Below, in pieces: positions 36,842-46,419 of a stretch of DNA of 64,000 bases (position 1 is the first letter of the stretch; each line of letters begins with the position of its first letter). This stretch comes from Pluralibacter gergoviae ATCC 33028 = NBRC 105706 (lineage in GTDB: Bacteria > Pseudomonadota > Gammaproteobacteria > Enterobacterales > Enterobacteriaceae). Under the pieces are notes generated by a model that worked only from the letters and a program-made list of their open reading frames with translations, was not told where the DNA came from and searched no databases. The stretch is from the NCBI RefSeq assembly GCF_001598855.1, contig NZ_BCZS01000001.1:62001-126000 (forward strand). The letters run 5' to 3'. The position numbers and the translations under genes were made by a program.

Positions 36842-37396
36842 ATGCACAGCGCCATTGCGATGGTCGAATTATCCAGTATCGCCAAAGGCATGGAAGTGAC
36901 CGACTTTATGCTCAAGAGCGCGGAGGTGACGCTGCTGATGGGCAAAACCATCTGCCCGGGAAAATACGTGGTGATGGTCGGCGGCGACGTGGCGGCGGCG
37001 CAGCAGGCGCTGCGCTGCGGCGTGGAGAAGGGCGGTTCGCTGGTGGTGGATGAGTTCCTGCTCAGCAATATTCACCCGGACGTGCTGCCCGCCATCGGCG
37101 GGGTCACGGATATCAACGCGCGCGCCGCCGTCGGCGTCGTTGAAACATTCAGCGTGGCTACCTGCATCGAGGCGGCTGATTTTGCTGTTAAATCCGCCGC
37201 TATCACGTTAATCCGCCTGCACATGGCGTATGGTATCGGCGGTAAATGCTACTTCGTAATGAGCGGCGATGTCGCCGACGTCGAGACGGCAAAAAATGCC
37301 GCATCGCAGGTTGCCGCAGACAAGGGAGCGCTGGTTTACAGCATGGTGGTCGCCAATCCCCACGCCGACTTCTGGCGGCAGCTGACTGCGGGATAG
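36842..37396 (+). CDS. PduT-type trimeric Fe-S shell protein in the eut operon
   Basis: A 184-residue tandem-BMC protein, the length of PduT. Two BMC domains span about residues 1-90 and 95-184, each with the conserved V-E-x-x-S-x-A-x-x-x-E-A/V-x-D-x-x-x-K-S-A pattern. The pore cysteine that binds the central 4Fe-4S cluster in PduT trimers is present as C38 in G-K-T-I-C-P-G-K. It would carry electrons through the shell to the PduS-like partner two bases upstream. It lies 35 bp before eutR. It is clearly not EutL or EutM, which are already present. Confidence 0.9.
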   Translation: MHSAIAMVELSSIAKGMEVTDFMLKSAEVTLLMGKTICPGKYVVMVGGDVAAAQQALRCGVEKGGSLVVDEFLLSNIHPDVLPAIGGVTDINARAAVGVVETFSVATCIEAADFAVKSAAITLIRLHMAYGIGGKCYFVMSGDVADVETAKNAASQVAADKGALVYSMVVANPHADFWRQLTAG

Positions 37397-37431
37397 CGCC
37401 GAGGCGGCCCTGCGCCACCGGGATGGAACAA

Positions 37432-38466
37432 ATGAAAAAAATCATACCTGACTTACATCATCTTAACGATGAGGTGCCGCGCGACGGCGACCTCAATCCG
37501 GTCGTGATTGATCACAATTTTACCCAGCGCTACACCCATGACGCCTACGAACAGGCCTGCGCGATCACCGCCTGGCAGCAGCTCTACGATCAGCTGTCGC
37601 CCGGGCGCTTTCAGGGAGAGTTAACTGAAACCCTGTTTGACGATGGTATGCAGGTTTTTCATGAGTACACCAATCTCTCCCTTCGCCAGTCCTGCATGGT
37701 GTGGCCCAACGCCTTCTGGTTTGGCATTCCGGGCATGCGTCAGAGCAGCGGTTTTATCGGCAATTGCCTGCTCGACAGGCAGAAAATCGCCGTGCGCCCG
37801 GGGGGGAAGGAGTTCGAGCTCAGCACCCCGGACGACTACCACATCCAGGGCCTGGTTATCTCCCACAAGATGCTGACTCAGCATGCGGTGGTGCTGCAAA
37901 ACCCGGAGCGCATGATGACCCTGCTGGAGGATAATCCGGCCATCAGTATCAACCCGGATAAGAAAGCGGCTATCTGGCAGTATATCGGCTACGCGCTGCG
38001 CCACTCAAAGCAGGAGCAGGCCCGCAGCCGGGCGGTGGATCGGGTCATGAGTCACAACCTGCTGACCGCGTTTCTTGGCGTGCTGGAGGATGCCAGCACC
38101 GTGGCGGAAGAGCCGCGCGCCAGCCGGGGAAGCTACGCAAAGCTTATCTCCAGGGCCCGCGAATATCTGTTTGAAAACGTCACCGAGCCGGTGACGGTGC
38201 TCGATCTGTGCAGCGTGCTCTACGTCAGCCGCCGGACCCTGCAGAACGCGTTTCAGCAGGTGCTGGGCATCGGGCCCAACGCCTACCTGAAAACCATCCG
38301 CCTCAACGCGGTGCGCCGGGAGCTGATAAGCCCCTATTCGCGGCAGACTACGGTGAAAGATGCGGCCATGCAGTGGGGATTCTGGCATCTGGGGCAGTTC
38401 GCGAAGGATTATCAGCGGCTGTTTAATGAGAAGCCCTCGGCAACCCTGAGCGCCCGCCTGAGCTGA
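37432..38466 (+). CDS. eutR: AraC-family activator EutR
   Basis: A 344-residue regulator (E. coli EutR: 350). The N-terminal effector domain (R-Q-S-C-M-V-W-P-N-A-F-W-F-G-I-P near residues 81-96) senses ethanolamine plus adenosylcobalamin. The C-terminal AraC double helix-turn-helix is at about residues 240-340 (V-T-V-L-D-L-C-S-V-L-Y-V-S-R-R-T-L-Q-N-A-F and V-K-D-A-A-M-Q-W-G-F-W-H-L-G-Q-F). The ATG at 37432 fits the family length; an ATG at 37423 is also possible, and longer upstream frames lack support. Its stop codon is immediately next to the yfbR stop on the other strand. Confidence 0.95.
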   Translation: MKKIIPDLHHLNDEVPRDGDLNPVVIDHNFTQRYTHDAYEQACAITAWQQLYDQLSPGRFQGELTETLFDDGMQVFHEYTNLSLRQSCMVWPNAFWFGIPGMRQSSGFIGNCLLDRQKIAVRPGGKEFELSTPDDYHIQGLVISHKMLTQHAVVLQNPERMMTLLEDNPAISINPDKKAAIWQYIGYALRHSKQEQARSRAVDRVMSHNLLTAFLGVLEDASTVAEEPRASRGSYAKLISRAREYLFENVTEPVTVLDLCSVLYVSRRTLQNAFQQVLGIGPNAYLKTIRLNAVRRELISPYSRQTTVKDAAMQWGFWHLGQFAKDYQRLFNEKPSATLSARLS

Positions 38467-39066
38467 TTACAGCGGTGAGTCCTGGCTGATTTCATCCAGC
38501 GACAGCTGGAAGCTTGGGACAAACATCTGCATAAAATAGTCCATCTCCGGGCTGCGGCGGGCCGCCAGCGTTTTTTCAAGGCGGCCTTTTGCCAGCAGAA
38601 ACTCATTGTTGCCGGCGGAGAGCTCTTCCAGGCATTTCAGGTAGGCGCACAGGGCGTCGGCCTGCTTCACCAGCAGCTTCTCCTCTTCGCTGTAGTGCTG
38701 TTCATCAATCAGTGGCTCGAAAATGTCCCGCAGCTCGTCCGGCACCATCTCCACCAGCTTCCGCTGGGCAATTTTTTCGATGGCCTTATACTCTTGGGCA
38801 ATCTGCGAGTTGAAGTACTTCACCGGCGTGGGCAGATCGCCGGTCAGCACTTCCGAGGCGTCGTGATACATCGCCAGCAGGGCAATGCGCTCGGAGTTGA
38901 CCGCGCCGCCAAATTTGCGGTTCTTAATGGCGGCCAGGGCGTGGGCCACCATCGCCACCTGCAGGCTGTGCTCGGAGACGTTTTCGGTGCGCACGTTGCG
39001 CATCAGCGGCCAGCGGTTAATCAGCTTGAGGCGGGCGAGGTGGGCAAAGAAGTGGCTTTGAGTCAT
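38467..39066 (-). CDS. yfbR: 5'-deoxynucleotidase YfbR
   Basis: A 199-residue HD-domain phosphohydrolase, the same length as E. coli YfbR. It removes phosphate from deoxyribonucleoside 5'-monophosphates, for example in dCTP-dependent thymidylate supply. The metal-binding residues H33, H68 and D69 are visible in V-S-E-H-S-L and Y-H-D-A-S-E. The ATG at 39066 gives the family length. Transcribed from the alaA side; convergent with eutR with no gap. Confidence 0.96.
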   Translation of the reverse strand: MTQSHFFAHLARLKLINRWPLMRNVRTENVSEHSLQVAMVAHALAAIKNRKFGGAVNSERIALLAMYHDASEVLTGDLPTPVKYFNSQIAQEYKAIEKIAQRKLVEMVPDELRDIFEPLIDEQHYSEEEKLLVKQADALCAYLKCLEELSAGNNEFLLAKGRLEKTLAARRSPEMDYFMQMFVPSFQLSLDEISQDSPL

Positions 39067-39127
39067 GAGATACCTGCGGTTGGGAAAATCTCGCTTCATT
39101 GTGCGGCGAAGCCGGGGCAGTTGCAAA

Positions 39128-39150
39128 TCAGGCTGCGCGAGGCAGCCTGA
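39128..39150 (-). terminator. Weak hairpin after alaA
   Basis: A 9-bp perfect stem (TCAGGCTGC/GCAGCCTGA) with a five-base loop lies 11 bases downstream of the alaA stop. On the minus strand only TTT follows, so termination may be partial. Confidence 0.4.
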
Positions 39151-39161
39151 CGGTGTTGATG

Positions 39162-40376
39162 CTACTGGTGGTAGCCGCTGAGGAAGCGGCCAAACCGGGT
39201 TATGGACATCTCAAGGTCGTCCAGGCGGGGCAGAGTAACGATGCGCACGTGGTCCGGCCACGGCCAGTTGAAGGCGGTTCCCTGCACCAGCAGGACTTTC
39301 TCCTGCAACAGGAAGTCGAGCACCATCTTCTGGTCATCGTGGATATTGAAGCGCTTCGCGTCAATTTTCGGGAACATATAGAGCGCGCCGTTGGGCTTCA
39401 CGCAGCTGACGCCGGGAATGTCGTTGATCAGTTCCCAGGCGCGATTGCGCTGTTCGTACAGGCGCCCGCCCGGGGCGATAAACTCGCTGATGCTCTGGTA
39501 GCCGCCCAGCGCGGTCTGAATAGCGTGCTGGGCCGGGACGTTGGCGCACAGGCGCATGGAGGCCAGCATCTCCAGGCCTTCTATATAGCCTTTGGCATGC
39601 TTTTTCGGGCCGTTCAGCACCATCCAGCCCTGGCGGAAGCCCGCCACGCGGTAGGTTTTTGACAGGCCGTTGAAGGTCACGGTCAGCAGATCCGGCGCCA
39701 GGGCGGCGATAGAGTGGTGCTGGGATTCGTCGTAGAGGATCTTGTCGTAGATTTCATCGGCGAAAATAATCAGGTTGTGCTGGCGGGCGATCTCGACGAT
39801 TTCCAGCAGCAGCTCTTTTGAATAGACCGCGCCGGTGGGGTTGTTCGGATTGATAATCACGATCCCGCGGGTGCGCGGCGTGATTTTGGCGCGGATGTCG
39901 TCGAGATCCGGGAACCAGTCGGAGGACTCGTCGCACAGGTAGTGCACCGCTTTACCGCTTGAGAGCGAGACCGCGGCTGTCCACAGCGGATAGTCCGGCG
40001 CCGGGACCAGCATCTCATCGCCGCTGTTGAGCAGGGCCTGCATCGCCTGCACAATCAGTTCCGATACGCCATTACCGATGTAGATATCCTCCACAGTGAC
40101 ATCGCGCATATCGCGGGCCTGATAGTGCTGCATGATGGCTTTGCGCGCGGAGTAAAGGCCTTTGGAGTCGCAGTATCCCTGGGCCGTCGGCAGGTTGCGG
40201 ATCACATCCACGAGGATCTCATCCGGGGCCTCAAAACCAAACGGCGCGGGGTTACCAATATTGAGCTTAAGAACCTTGTTCCCCTCTTCTTCGAGACGTT
40301 TAGCTTCCTTAAGTACCGGACCGCGGATGTCGTAACAGACGTTATCTAATTTGCTGGATTTTTCGATGGTGGACAT
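39162..40376 (-). CDS. alaA: Glutamate-pyruvate aminotransferase AlaA
   Basis: A 404-residue class I aminotransferase (E. coli AlaA/YfbQ: 405). It makes L-alanine from pyruvate and glutamate. The pyridoxal phosphate lysine is K240 in F-N-G-L-S-K-T-Y-R, with N-P-N-N-P-T-G near residues 176-182 and F-R-Q-G-W near 247-251. In E. coli alaA is controlled by Lrp and alanine; no site was assigned here. Confidence 0.96.
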   Translation of the reverse strand: MSTIEKSSKLDNVCYDIRGPVLKEAKRLEEEGNKVLKLNIGNPAPFGFEAPDEILVDVIRNLPTAQGYCDSKGLYSARKAIMQHYQARDMRDVTVEDIYIGNGVSELIVQAMQALLNSGDEMLVPAPDYPLWTAAVSLSSGKAVHYLCDESSDWFPDLDDIRAKITPRTRGIVIINPNNPTGAVYSKELLLEIVEIARQHNLIIFADEIYDKILYDESQHHSIAALAPDLLTVTFNGLSKTYRVAGFRQGWMVLNGPKKHAKGYIEGLEMLASMRLCANVPAQHAIQTALGGYQSISEFIAPGGRLYEQRNRAWELINDIPGVSCVKPNGALYMFPKIDAKRFNIHDDQKMVLDFLLQEKVLLVQGTAFNWPWPDHVRIVTLPRLDDLEMSITRFGRFLSGYHQ

Positions 40377-41313
40377 GAGCCTTGACCTTTTATCTGGTAT
40401 TACTGCTCCCTGCCGTGGAAGTCAGCACCGGACAATGTACTCTTCAGCGCGCGCATTTTGAAGGCTTCGCAGGAGAAGATTTTGCTAAAGCCGCGCAAAT
40501 CCATTGAATTATTTAACTGTTATTGTGCGGTTAAAATTAGATCATTGCCTGCTTATTGGTTTTGAGGTAACTATTTATTCTGCAATTCGCGATTAATAAT
40601 AAGATTTTTAACTGGTTTGGCCGGGGCTATGGCAGCCGGGCGGAGGGCCGAATGCCTCTTCTTGCCGAAGGGCGGGCTGGCCCAGGTCCGGAGCAAATAG
40701 CGTCGACATTGTGGGTTATACGACGATCGAATGAAGGTTTAATGTTAAGCGTTGTTAATGTGATTATACTGAATTAATCAACATTGCTCATTAATTGCAA
40801 ATGTATACTTTCATTTTTTTAATTTATTCCCAAAATAGCTAAAACATTTAAAATTTTATGTAAGATAACACCTGGTAACACTTATAAATATTGCTTGTTT
40901 ACGGTAGGATAGCGCTGTAAGCAAACGGAACGGCTGGCCCACAGAGGGAGCAAGCGTTGCTGGCGCTATCTAACGGTATGTTATTTAATGGATTTCTAAT
41001 TTGTTTTTCACTGGCAAGCTCTGCCGTTATTGTTGATGATTCTTAAACAACTGCGTGACTAACTCACCGTTTTTTATGAATAATCTCGTAAGAAAGTCCC
41101 AGTAATAATAAATTCGTTACTTATGTGTAAGTAAAAATATAACCAGGGGCCTGTTTGATAAAGACAGGCGGGCATTTTTAACGCAATGACGCTCATTCAG
41201 GCGAACCGCCGTTTCAGCTATCCGGCGTGTATAATTTAAAAGTAATTGCCTGATTTTTTTAGAGCACAGCATCAACCGGGCAGGTCAGCAAACGCAGCCT
41301 GTAAGTGATAAAT
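40377..41313. promoter_or_regulatory. 937-bp AT-rich divergent region between alaA and lrhA
   Basis: No protein-coding gene is supported. Most of the stretch is AT-rich, as in E. coli, where lrhA has a very long 5' untranslated leader. Two local features stand out: a GC-rich patch at about 40618-40695 with several possible hairpins, and a hairpin with T-run at 41149-41179 in the lrhA direction. Promoters for both genes must lie here. Confidence 0.5.
41149..41179 (+). terminator. Terminator-like hairpin in the lrhA leader
   Basis: A 6-bp stem (GCCTGT/ACAGGC) with a nine-base loop is followed by GGGCA and TTTTT, about 135 bases before the lrhA start. The spacing to the T-run is longer than ideal, so this is only a candidate attenuator. 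Confidence 0.3.
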
Positions 41314-42255
41314 ATGAATAATGCTAATCGTCCGATACTGAACCTCGATCTTGATCTGCTCAGGACTTTTGTTGCCGTCGCCGATCTGAATACTTTTGCC
41401 GCCGCCGCTGCTGCCGTGTGCCGCACTCAGTCAGCGGTCAGCCAGCAGATGCAGCGTCTGGAGCAGCTTGTTGAAAAGGAGCTTTTCGCCCGTCATGGGC
41501 GCAATAAACTGCTGACCGAGCACGGCATTCAACTGCTCGGCTACGCGCGTAAAATTCTGCGCTTTAATGATGAAGCCTGCTCGTCCCTGATGTTTAGTAC
41601 TTTGCAGGGAATGCTCACGATTGGCTCTTCGGATGAGTCTGCCGACACTATTTTGCCTTTTCTGCTTAACCGCATCAGCGCCGTCTATCCCAAGCTGGCG
41701 CTGGATGTGCGGGTAAAGCGCCACGCGGAAATGAGCGAGATGCTCAAGGCGAATGAAGTCGATCTGGCCCTGACGACGCATCGGCTGGATAACTTTGAGT
41801 CCATAACCCTGCGCACGTCCCCGACGCTCTGGTACTGCGCGGCTGATTATATCCTGCCCCCCGGGGAAGCGCTGCCGCTGGTGCTGCTCGACGAGCCCAG
41901 CCCGTTCCGCGATATGATTGTCGGCACGCTGAATGCGGCAAATATCCCCTGGCGCGTTACGTATATTGCCTCTACGCTCTCTGCTGTGCGCGCGGCGGTA
42001 AAAGCCGGGTTAGGGATCACCGCGCGCCCGGTCGAGATGATGAGTCCCGAACTGCGGGTGCTGGGCAGTAAAGAGGGGCTGCCGCCGCTGCCGGATACTG
42101 AATATCTGCTAAGCCGCAATGAGCAGAGCACCAACGATCTGGTGCAGTCGATTTTTCAGTCCGTAGAGAGCTACCAGAATCCGTGGTCGCAGTACGGCAA
42201 CTATCCGACTGACGTCGGCAGTGAAAATTCGCTTAGCGAGAAGGATTTTGACTGA
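41314..42255 (+). CDS. lrhA: LysR-family regulator LrhA
   Basis: A 313-residue LysR-type regulator (E. coli LrhA: 312). The N-terminal winged helix ([26 protein letters not shown] through [10 protein letters not shown], about residues 9-57) is almost identical to E. coli; the effector domain from about residue 95 is more divergent. In E. coli it represses flagellar genes (flhDC), type 1 fimbriae and rpoS translation, and activates itself. The ATG at 41314 is preferred to the GTG at 41305 because of context. It is upstream of nuo, as in E. coli. Confidence 0.95.
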   Translation: MNNANRPILNLDLDLLRTFVAVADLNTFAAAAAAVCRTQSAVSQQMQRLEQLVEKELFARHGRNKLLTEHGIQLLGYARKILRFNDEACSSLMFSTLQGMLTIGSSDESADTILPFLLNRISAVYPKLALDVRVKRHAEMSEMLKANEVDLALTTHRLDNFESITLRTSPTLWYCAADYILPPGEALPLVLLDEPSPFRDMIVGTLNAANIPWRVTYIASTLSAVRAAVKAGLGITARPVEMMSPELRVLGSKEGLPPLPDTEYLLSRNEQSTNDLVQSIFQSVESYQNPWSQYGNYPTDVGSENSLSEKDFD

Positions 42256-42886
42256 TTCAGCCGGTGTTTTTGGGTAACAAATTGTAAGTGTAAAAAATAA
42301 GCCATTGAGTAACATTCTCCGCTCTGTGGCTTTTTTTCTGCACAAACAATCGCCATAAGTGCGATTTGTATTTTTTTTATCTATTAAATTCAATTTATTG
42401 ACATCATTCTGGTCACGCAACGCTAACCTCTGATACAAAATTTAAAACTTCCTGTTAATGTTAAAAAAACGACGGGTTTGTTGCCGTTTTTTTGAGTGAA
42501 TTAACAAAAGCGTGTCACAGATCAAGAAAATACTCCCATCAGGGGGGAGGAATCGTTGCAGATTCCTGTCAAAATAGAGGGGTAATTCCTCATTAAGCCT
42601 CAGACGGACACGATTCAACTTTCTCTGAACGTGGCGAACTTATCGCCGCGATGCTCAAAAAGGGCATTTAATGTTAATGAGCCGTGACCAATGTAAACTA
42701 ACTTGAGGAAACTTTTGTTAAAGTTGACAAAAGGTTATAGAAAGGAGTAAAAAACCACATCATTTAGACGTCTACGGTCTTCCTGTGACACAGTTTTTTT
42801 GTGGTTTTTCGTTCTTCCCCGTGAAACGTGTAGCGTTCATCTGCCAGCAAGAGCAGGGGCTTTAGCGCTACTAATTTGGTTAAGCA
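42256..42886. promoter_or_regulatory. lrhA-nuoA intergenic region with long nuo leader
   Basis: A 631-bp AT-rich stretch with no supported gene. A weak lrhA terminator candidate (AAGCCA/TGGCTT plus T7) lies at 42299-42337. Nearer nuoA, AAAAACCACA at 42750-42759 can pair with TGTGGTTTTT at 42800-42809 over a 40-base loop. In E. coli the nuo promoter region is long and controlled by ArcA, NarL and others; no site was assigned here. Confidence 0.5.
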
Positions 42887-43333
42887 ATGCGTATGTCAAC
42901 ATCCACTGAAGTCATCGCTCATCACTGGGCATTCGCTATATTTCTCATCATTGCCATCGGCCTTTGCTGTTTGATGCTGGTTGGCGGTTGGTATCTCGGC
43001 GGTCGCGCGCGCGCGCGAAGCAAAAACACGCCGTTTGAGTCCGGGATCGATTCCGTCGGCTCAGCCCGCTTACGCCTCTCTGCAAAGTTCTATCTGGTCG
43101 CTATGTTCTTCGTCATCTTTGACGTGGAAGCTCTGTATCTCTACGCATGGTCAACATCAATCCGCGAAAGCGGCTGGGTTGGCTTTGCGGAAGCCGCAAT
43201 TTTCATTTTAGTGTTACTGGCAGGCCTGGTTTACCTCGTCCGCATCGGTGCTCTGGACTGGACCCCTGCGCGTTCGCGCCGCACGCTGGTCAACCCGGAA
43301 ACCGACAGTATTACTAATCGTCATACGCAGTAA
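42887..43333 (+). CDS. nuoA: NADH-quinone oxidoreductase subunit A
   Basis: A 148-residue membrane subunit of complex I with three hydrophobic segments, at about residues 14-36, 66-90 and 95-120. The acidic residues in the loop and second segment ([12 protein letters not shown]81-region) are conserved. With NuoH and NuoJ it lines the quinone-site end of the membrane arm. Start M-R-M-S-T-S-T-E-V corresponds to E. coli M-S-M-S-T-S-T-E-V. First of 13 nuo genes. Confidence 0.97.
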   Translation: MRMSTSTEVIAHHWAFAIFLIIAIGLCCLMLVGGWYLGGRARARSKNTPFESGIDSVGSARLRLSAKFYLVAMFFVIFDVEALYLYAWSTSIRESGWVGFAEAAIFILVLLAGLVYLVRIGALDWTPARSRRTLVNPETDSITNRHTQ

Positions 43334-43348
43334 AAGCGAGGCAATAAG

Positions 43349-44023
43349 ATGGATTACACGCTCACCCGCATCGATCCGGACGGTGAGAACGACCGTTATC
43401 CCCTGCAGAAGCAGGAGATCGTAACTGACCCACTTGAGCAGGAAGTTAACAAGAGCGTCTACATGGGCAAGCTTGAGCATGCCCTGCATGACCTGGTTAA
43501 CTGGGGTCGTAAAAACTCAGTATGGCCTTACAACTTCGGCCTCTCCTGCTGCTACGTTGAGATGGTGACGTCATTCACTGCGGTGCATGACGTCGCGCGC
43601 TTTGGTGCGGAAGTACTGCGCGCCTCGCCGCGTCAGGCTGACCTGATGGTAGTGGCCGGCACCTGCTTCACCAAAATGGCCCCGGTTATCCAGCGTCTGT
43701 ATGACCAGATGCTGGAGCCGAAGTGGGTTATCTCCATGGGTGCCTGCGCCAACTCCGGCGGCATGTACGACATCTACTCCGTCGTTCAGGGCGTCGATAA
43801 ATTCATCCCGGTTGATGTGTATATCCCCGGCTGCCCGCCGCGTCCTGAAGCCTATATGCAGGCGCTGATGCTGCTGCAGGAGTCCATCGGCAAGGAGCGG
43901 CGCCCGCTCTCCTGGGTCGTTGGCGACCAGGGCGTCTATCGCGCCAATATGCAATCGGAGCGCGAGCGTAAGCGCGGCGAACGTATTGCCGTGACTAATC
44001 TGCGGACTCCCGACGAGATTTAA
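43349..44023 (+). CDS. nuoB: NADH-quinone oxidoreductase subunit B
   Basis: A 224-residue peripheral subunit (E. coli: 220) that carries the terminal 4Fe-4S cluster N2. The ligands are the tandem C67-C68 in G-L-S-C-C-Y-V-E, the cysteine in G-T-C-F-T-K and that in P-G-C-P-P-R-P-E. It hands electrons to ubiquinone at the junction with NuoH and NuoCD. It follows nuoA by 15 bp. Confidence 0.97.
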   Translation: MDYTLTRIDPDGENDRYPLQKQEIVTDPLEQEVNKSVYMGKLEHALHDLVNWGRKNSVWPYNFGLSCCYVEMVTSFTAVHDVARFGAEVLRASPRQADLMVVAGTCFTKMAPVIQRLYDQMLEPKWVISMGACANSGGMYDIYSVVQGVDKFIPVDVYIPGCPPRPEAYMQALMLLQESIGKERRPLSWVVGDQGVYRANMQSERERKRGERIAVTNLRTPDEI

Positions 44024-44110
44024 CTTTGCGCCTGTGGGCGATGTAACGCTTTCGCATATCAAAATTAATAGCGCGGAGCGGCGCCCGACAGTCACCACGG
44101 ACCTTTTGCA

Positions 44111-45916
44111 ATGGTGAACAATATGACCGATTTAACCGCGCACGAAGCCGCCGCCTGGCAGACCCGCGATCATCTTGATGATCCGGTGATTGGCGAACTG
44201 CGCAACCGTTTTGGGCCGGATGCCTTTACCGTTCAGCCGACCCGCACCGGGGTACCCGTCGTCTGGGTTAAGCGCGAGCAACTGCTGGAGGTAGGCGACT
44301 TCCTGAAGAAGTTACCCAAGCCCTACGTCATGCTCTTTGACCTGCACGGCATGGACGAGCGTCTGCGTACGCACCGCGACGGTTTACCCGCTGCGGATTT
44401 TTCCGTTTTCTACCATCTGATTTCTATCGACCGCAACCGCGACATCATGCTCAAGGTCGCGCTGTCTGAAAACGATCTGAACGTCCCGACCTTCACCAAA
44501 CTCTTCCCCAACGCCAACTGGTACGAGCGTGAAACCTGGGAAATGTTTGGCATTACCTTTAACGGCCACCCGAACCTTAGGCGCATCATGATGCCGCCGA
44601 CCTGGGAAGGCCATCCGCTGCGTAAAGACTATCCGGCCCGCGCCACCGAATTCGATCCGTTTGAGCTGACCAAGGCCAAGCAGGATCTGGAGATGGAAGC
44701 CCTGACCTTCAAGCCGGAAGAGTGGGGCATGAAGCGCAGCAGCGAAAATGAGGACTTCATGTTCCTCAACCTCGGCCCGAACCACCCGTCCGCGCACGGT
44801 GCGTTCCGCATTATCCTGCAGCTCGACGGCGAAGAGATCGTCGACTGCGTGCCGGATATCGGCTACCACCACCGCGGTGCGGAAAAAATGGGCGAGCGCC
44901 AGTCCTGGCACAGTTACATCCCCTACACCGACCGTATCGAATACCTCGGCGGCTGCGTCAACGAAATGCCGTACGTCCTGGCGGTCGAGAAGCTGGCGGG
45001 TATCACCGTACCGGATCGCGTGAACACCATCCGCGTGATGCTTTCCGAACTGTTCCGCATCAACAGCCACCTGCTGTACATCTCGACCTTTATCCAGGAC
45101 GTCGGCGCGATGACGCCGGTGTTCTTTGCCTTTACCGACCGCCAGAAGATTTACGATCTGGTCGAAGCCATTACCGGCTTCCGTATGCATCCGGCCTGGT
45201 TCCGCATCGGCGGCGTCGCCCACGACCTGCCGCGCGGCTGGGATCGTCTGCTGCGCGAATTCCTCGACTGGATGCCGAAGCGTCTCGCCGAATATGAGAA
45301 AGCGGCGCTGCGCAACACCATCCTGAAAGGCCGCTCCCAGGGCGTTGCCGCCTACACCGCCAAAGAGGCGCTGGAGTGGGGCACCACCGGCGCAGGCCTG
45401 CGCGCCACCGGCATCGACTTCGACGTGCGTAAATGGCGGCCATACTCCGGCTACGAAAACTTCGACTTCGAAATCCCGACCGGCGGCGGCGTGTCCGACT
45501 GCTACACCCGCGTGATGCTGAAAGTGGAAGAGCTGCGCCAGAGTCTGCGCATTCTTGAGCAGTGCCTCGCCAACATGCCGGAAGGCCCGTTCAAGGCGGA
45601 TCACCCGCTGACCACGCCGCCGCCGAAAGAGCGCACGCTGCAGCATATCGAAACCCTGATCACCCACTTCCTGCAGGTTTCCTGGGGCCCGGTGATGCCG
45701 GCCAACGAATCCTTCCAGATGATCGAGGCGACGAAGGGTATCAACAGCTACTACCTGACCAGCGACGGCAGCACGATGAGCTACCGCACCCGCGTGCGTA
45801 CTCCGAGCTTTGCGCATCTGCAGCAGATCCCGGCGGCCATTCGCGGCAGCCTGGTGTCGGACCTTATCGTCTATCTGGGTAGTATTGATTTTGTTATGTC
45901 AGATGTGGACCGCTAA
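44111..45916 (+). CDS. nuoC: Fused NADH-quinone oxidoreductase subunits C and D
   Basis: A 601-residue fusion of NuoC (about residues 1-190, ending at L-R-K-D-Y-P-A-R) and NuoD (about 210-601). The NuoD part includes N-H-P-S-A-H-G near residue 226 and G-Y-H-H-R-G-A-E-K near 255, which form the quinone-binding pocket. The fusion is the normal state in enterobacteria, also known as nuoCD. The ATG at 44111 matches the E. coli start [10 protein letters not shown]. An 87-bp gap after nuoB has no gene. Confidence 0.97.
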   Translation: MVNNMTDLTAHEAAAWQTRDHLDDPVIGELRNRFGPDAFTVQPTRTGVPVVWVKREQLLEVGDFLKKLPKPYVMLFDLHGMDERLRTHRDGLPAADFSVFYHLISIDRNRDIMLKVALSENDLNVPTFTKLFPNANWYERETWEMFGITFNGHPNLRRIMMPPTWEGHPLRKDYPARATEFDPFELTKAKQDLEMEALTFKPEEWGMKRSSENEDFMFLNLGPNHPSAHGAFRIILQLDGEEIVDCVPDIGYHHRGAEKMGERQSWHSYIPYTDRIEYLGGCVNEMPYVLAVEKLAGITVPDRVNTIRVMLSELFRINSHLLYISTFIQDVGAMTPVFFAFTDRQKIYDLVEAITGFRMHPAWFRIGGVAHDLPRGWDRLLREFLDWMPKRLAEYEKAALRNTILKGRSQGVAAYTAKEALEWGTTGAGLRATGIDFDVRKWRPYSGYENFDFEIPTGGGVSDCYTRVMLKVEELRQSLRILEQCLANMPEGPFKADHPLTTPPPKERTLQHIETLITHFLQVSWGPVMPANESFQMIEATKGINSYYLTSDGSTMSYRTRVRTPSFAHLQQIPAAIRGSLVSDLIVYLGSIDFVMSDVDR

Positions 45917-45918
45917 TT

Positions 45919-46419
45919 ATGCACGAGAATCAACAACCACAAACCGAGGCTTTTGAGCTGAGTGCGGCCGAGCGTGACGCGATAGAGCACGAAAAGCACC
46001 ACTACGAAGACCCGCGTGCGGCGTCCATTGAAGCGCTCAAAATCGTTCAGAAGCAGCGCGGCTGGGTACCGGACGGCGCTATCTACGCCATCGCAGAGGT
46101 GCTGGGTATTCCGGCGAGCGATGTCGAAGGCGTCGCCACCTTCTACAGCCAGATCTTCCGCCAGCCGGTGGGCCGCCACGTGATTCGCTACTGCGACAGC
46201 GTGGTGTGCCACATTACCGGCTATCAGGGCATTCAGTCGGCGATTGAGAGCCACCTGAAGATCAAGCCAGGCCAGACCACCTTCGACGGCCGCTTTACGC
46301 TGCTGCCGACCTGCTGCCTCGGCAACTGCGACAAGGGACCGACCATGATGATTGATGAAGATACGCACAGTCATCTGACGCCGGACGGCATTCCTGACCT
46401 GCTGGAGCAGTACAAATGA
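45919..46419 (+). CDS. nuoE: NADH-quinone oxidoreductase subunit E
   Basis: A 166-residue thioredoxin-like subunit (E. coli: 166) carrying 2Fe-2S cluster N1a. The four cysteines are in C-D-S-V-V-C (about residues 92-97) and C-C-L-G-N-C (about 133-138). It sits next to the FMN site of NuoF at the NADH end of complex I. Its stop overlaps the nuoF start (ATGA). Confidence 0.97.
   Translation: MHENQQPQTEAFELSAAERDAIEHEKHHYEDPRAASIEALKIVQKQRGWVPDGAIYAIAEVLGIPASDVEGVATFYSQIFRQPVGRHVIRYCDSVVCHITGYQGIQSAIESHLKIKPGQTTFDGRFTLLPTCCLGNCDKGPTMMIDEDTHSHLTPDGIPDLLEQYK

Noticed and set aside
37246-37431. Longer EutR start overlapping the PduT-like gene
   Set aside because: The extension is not conserved in EutR and runs antiparallel in sense to a clear shell-protein frame; ATG at 37432 fits the family.
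44111-45916. nuoC and nuoD in one frame as a novel fusion
   Set aside because: The fusion is the normal state in enterobacteria, with the same length as in E. coli.
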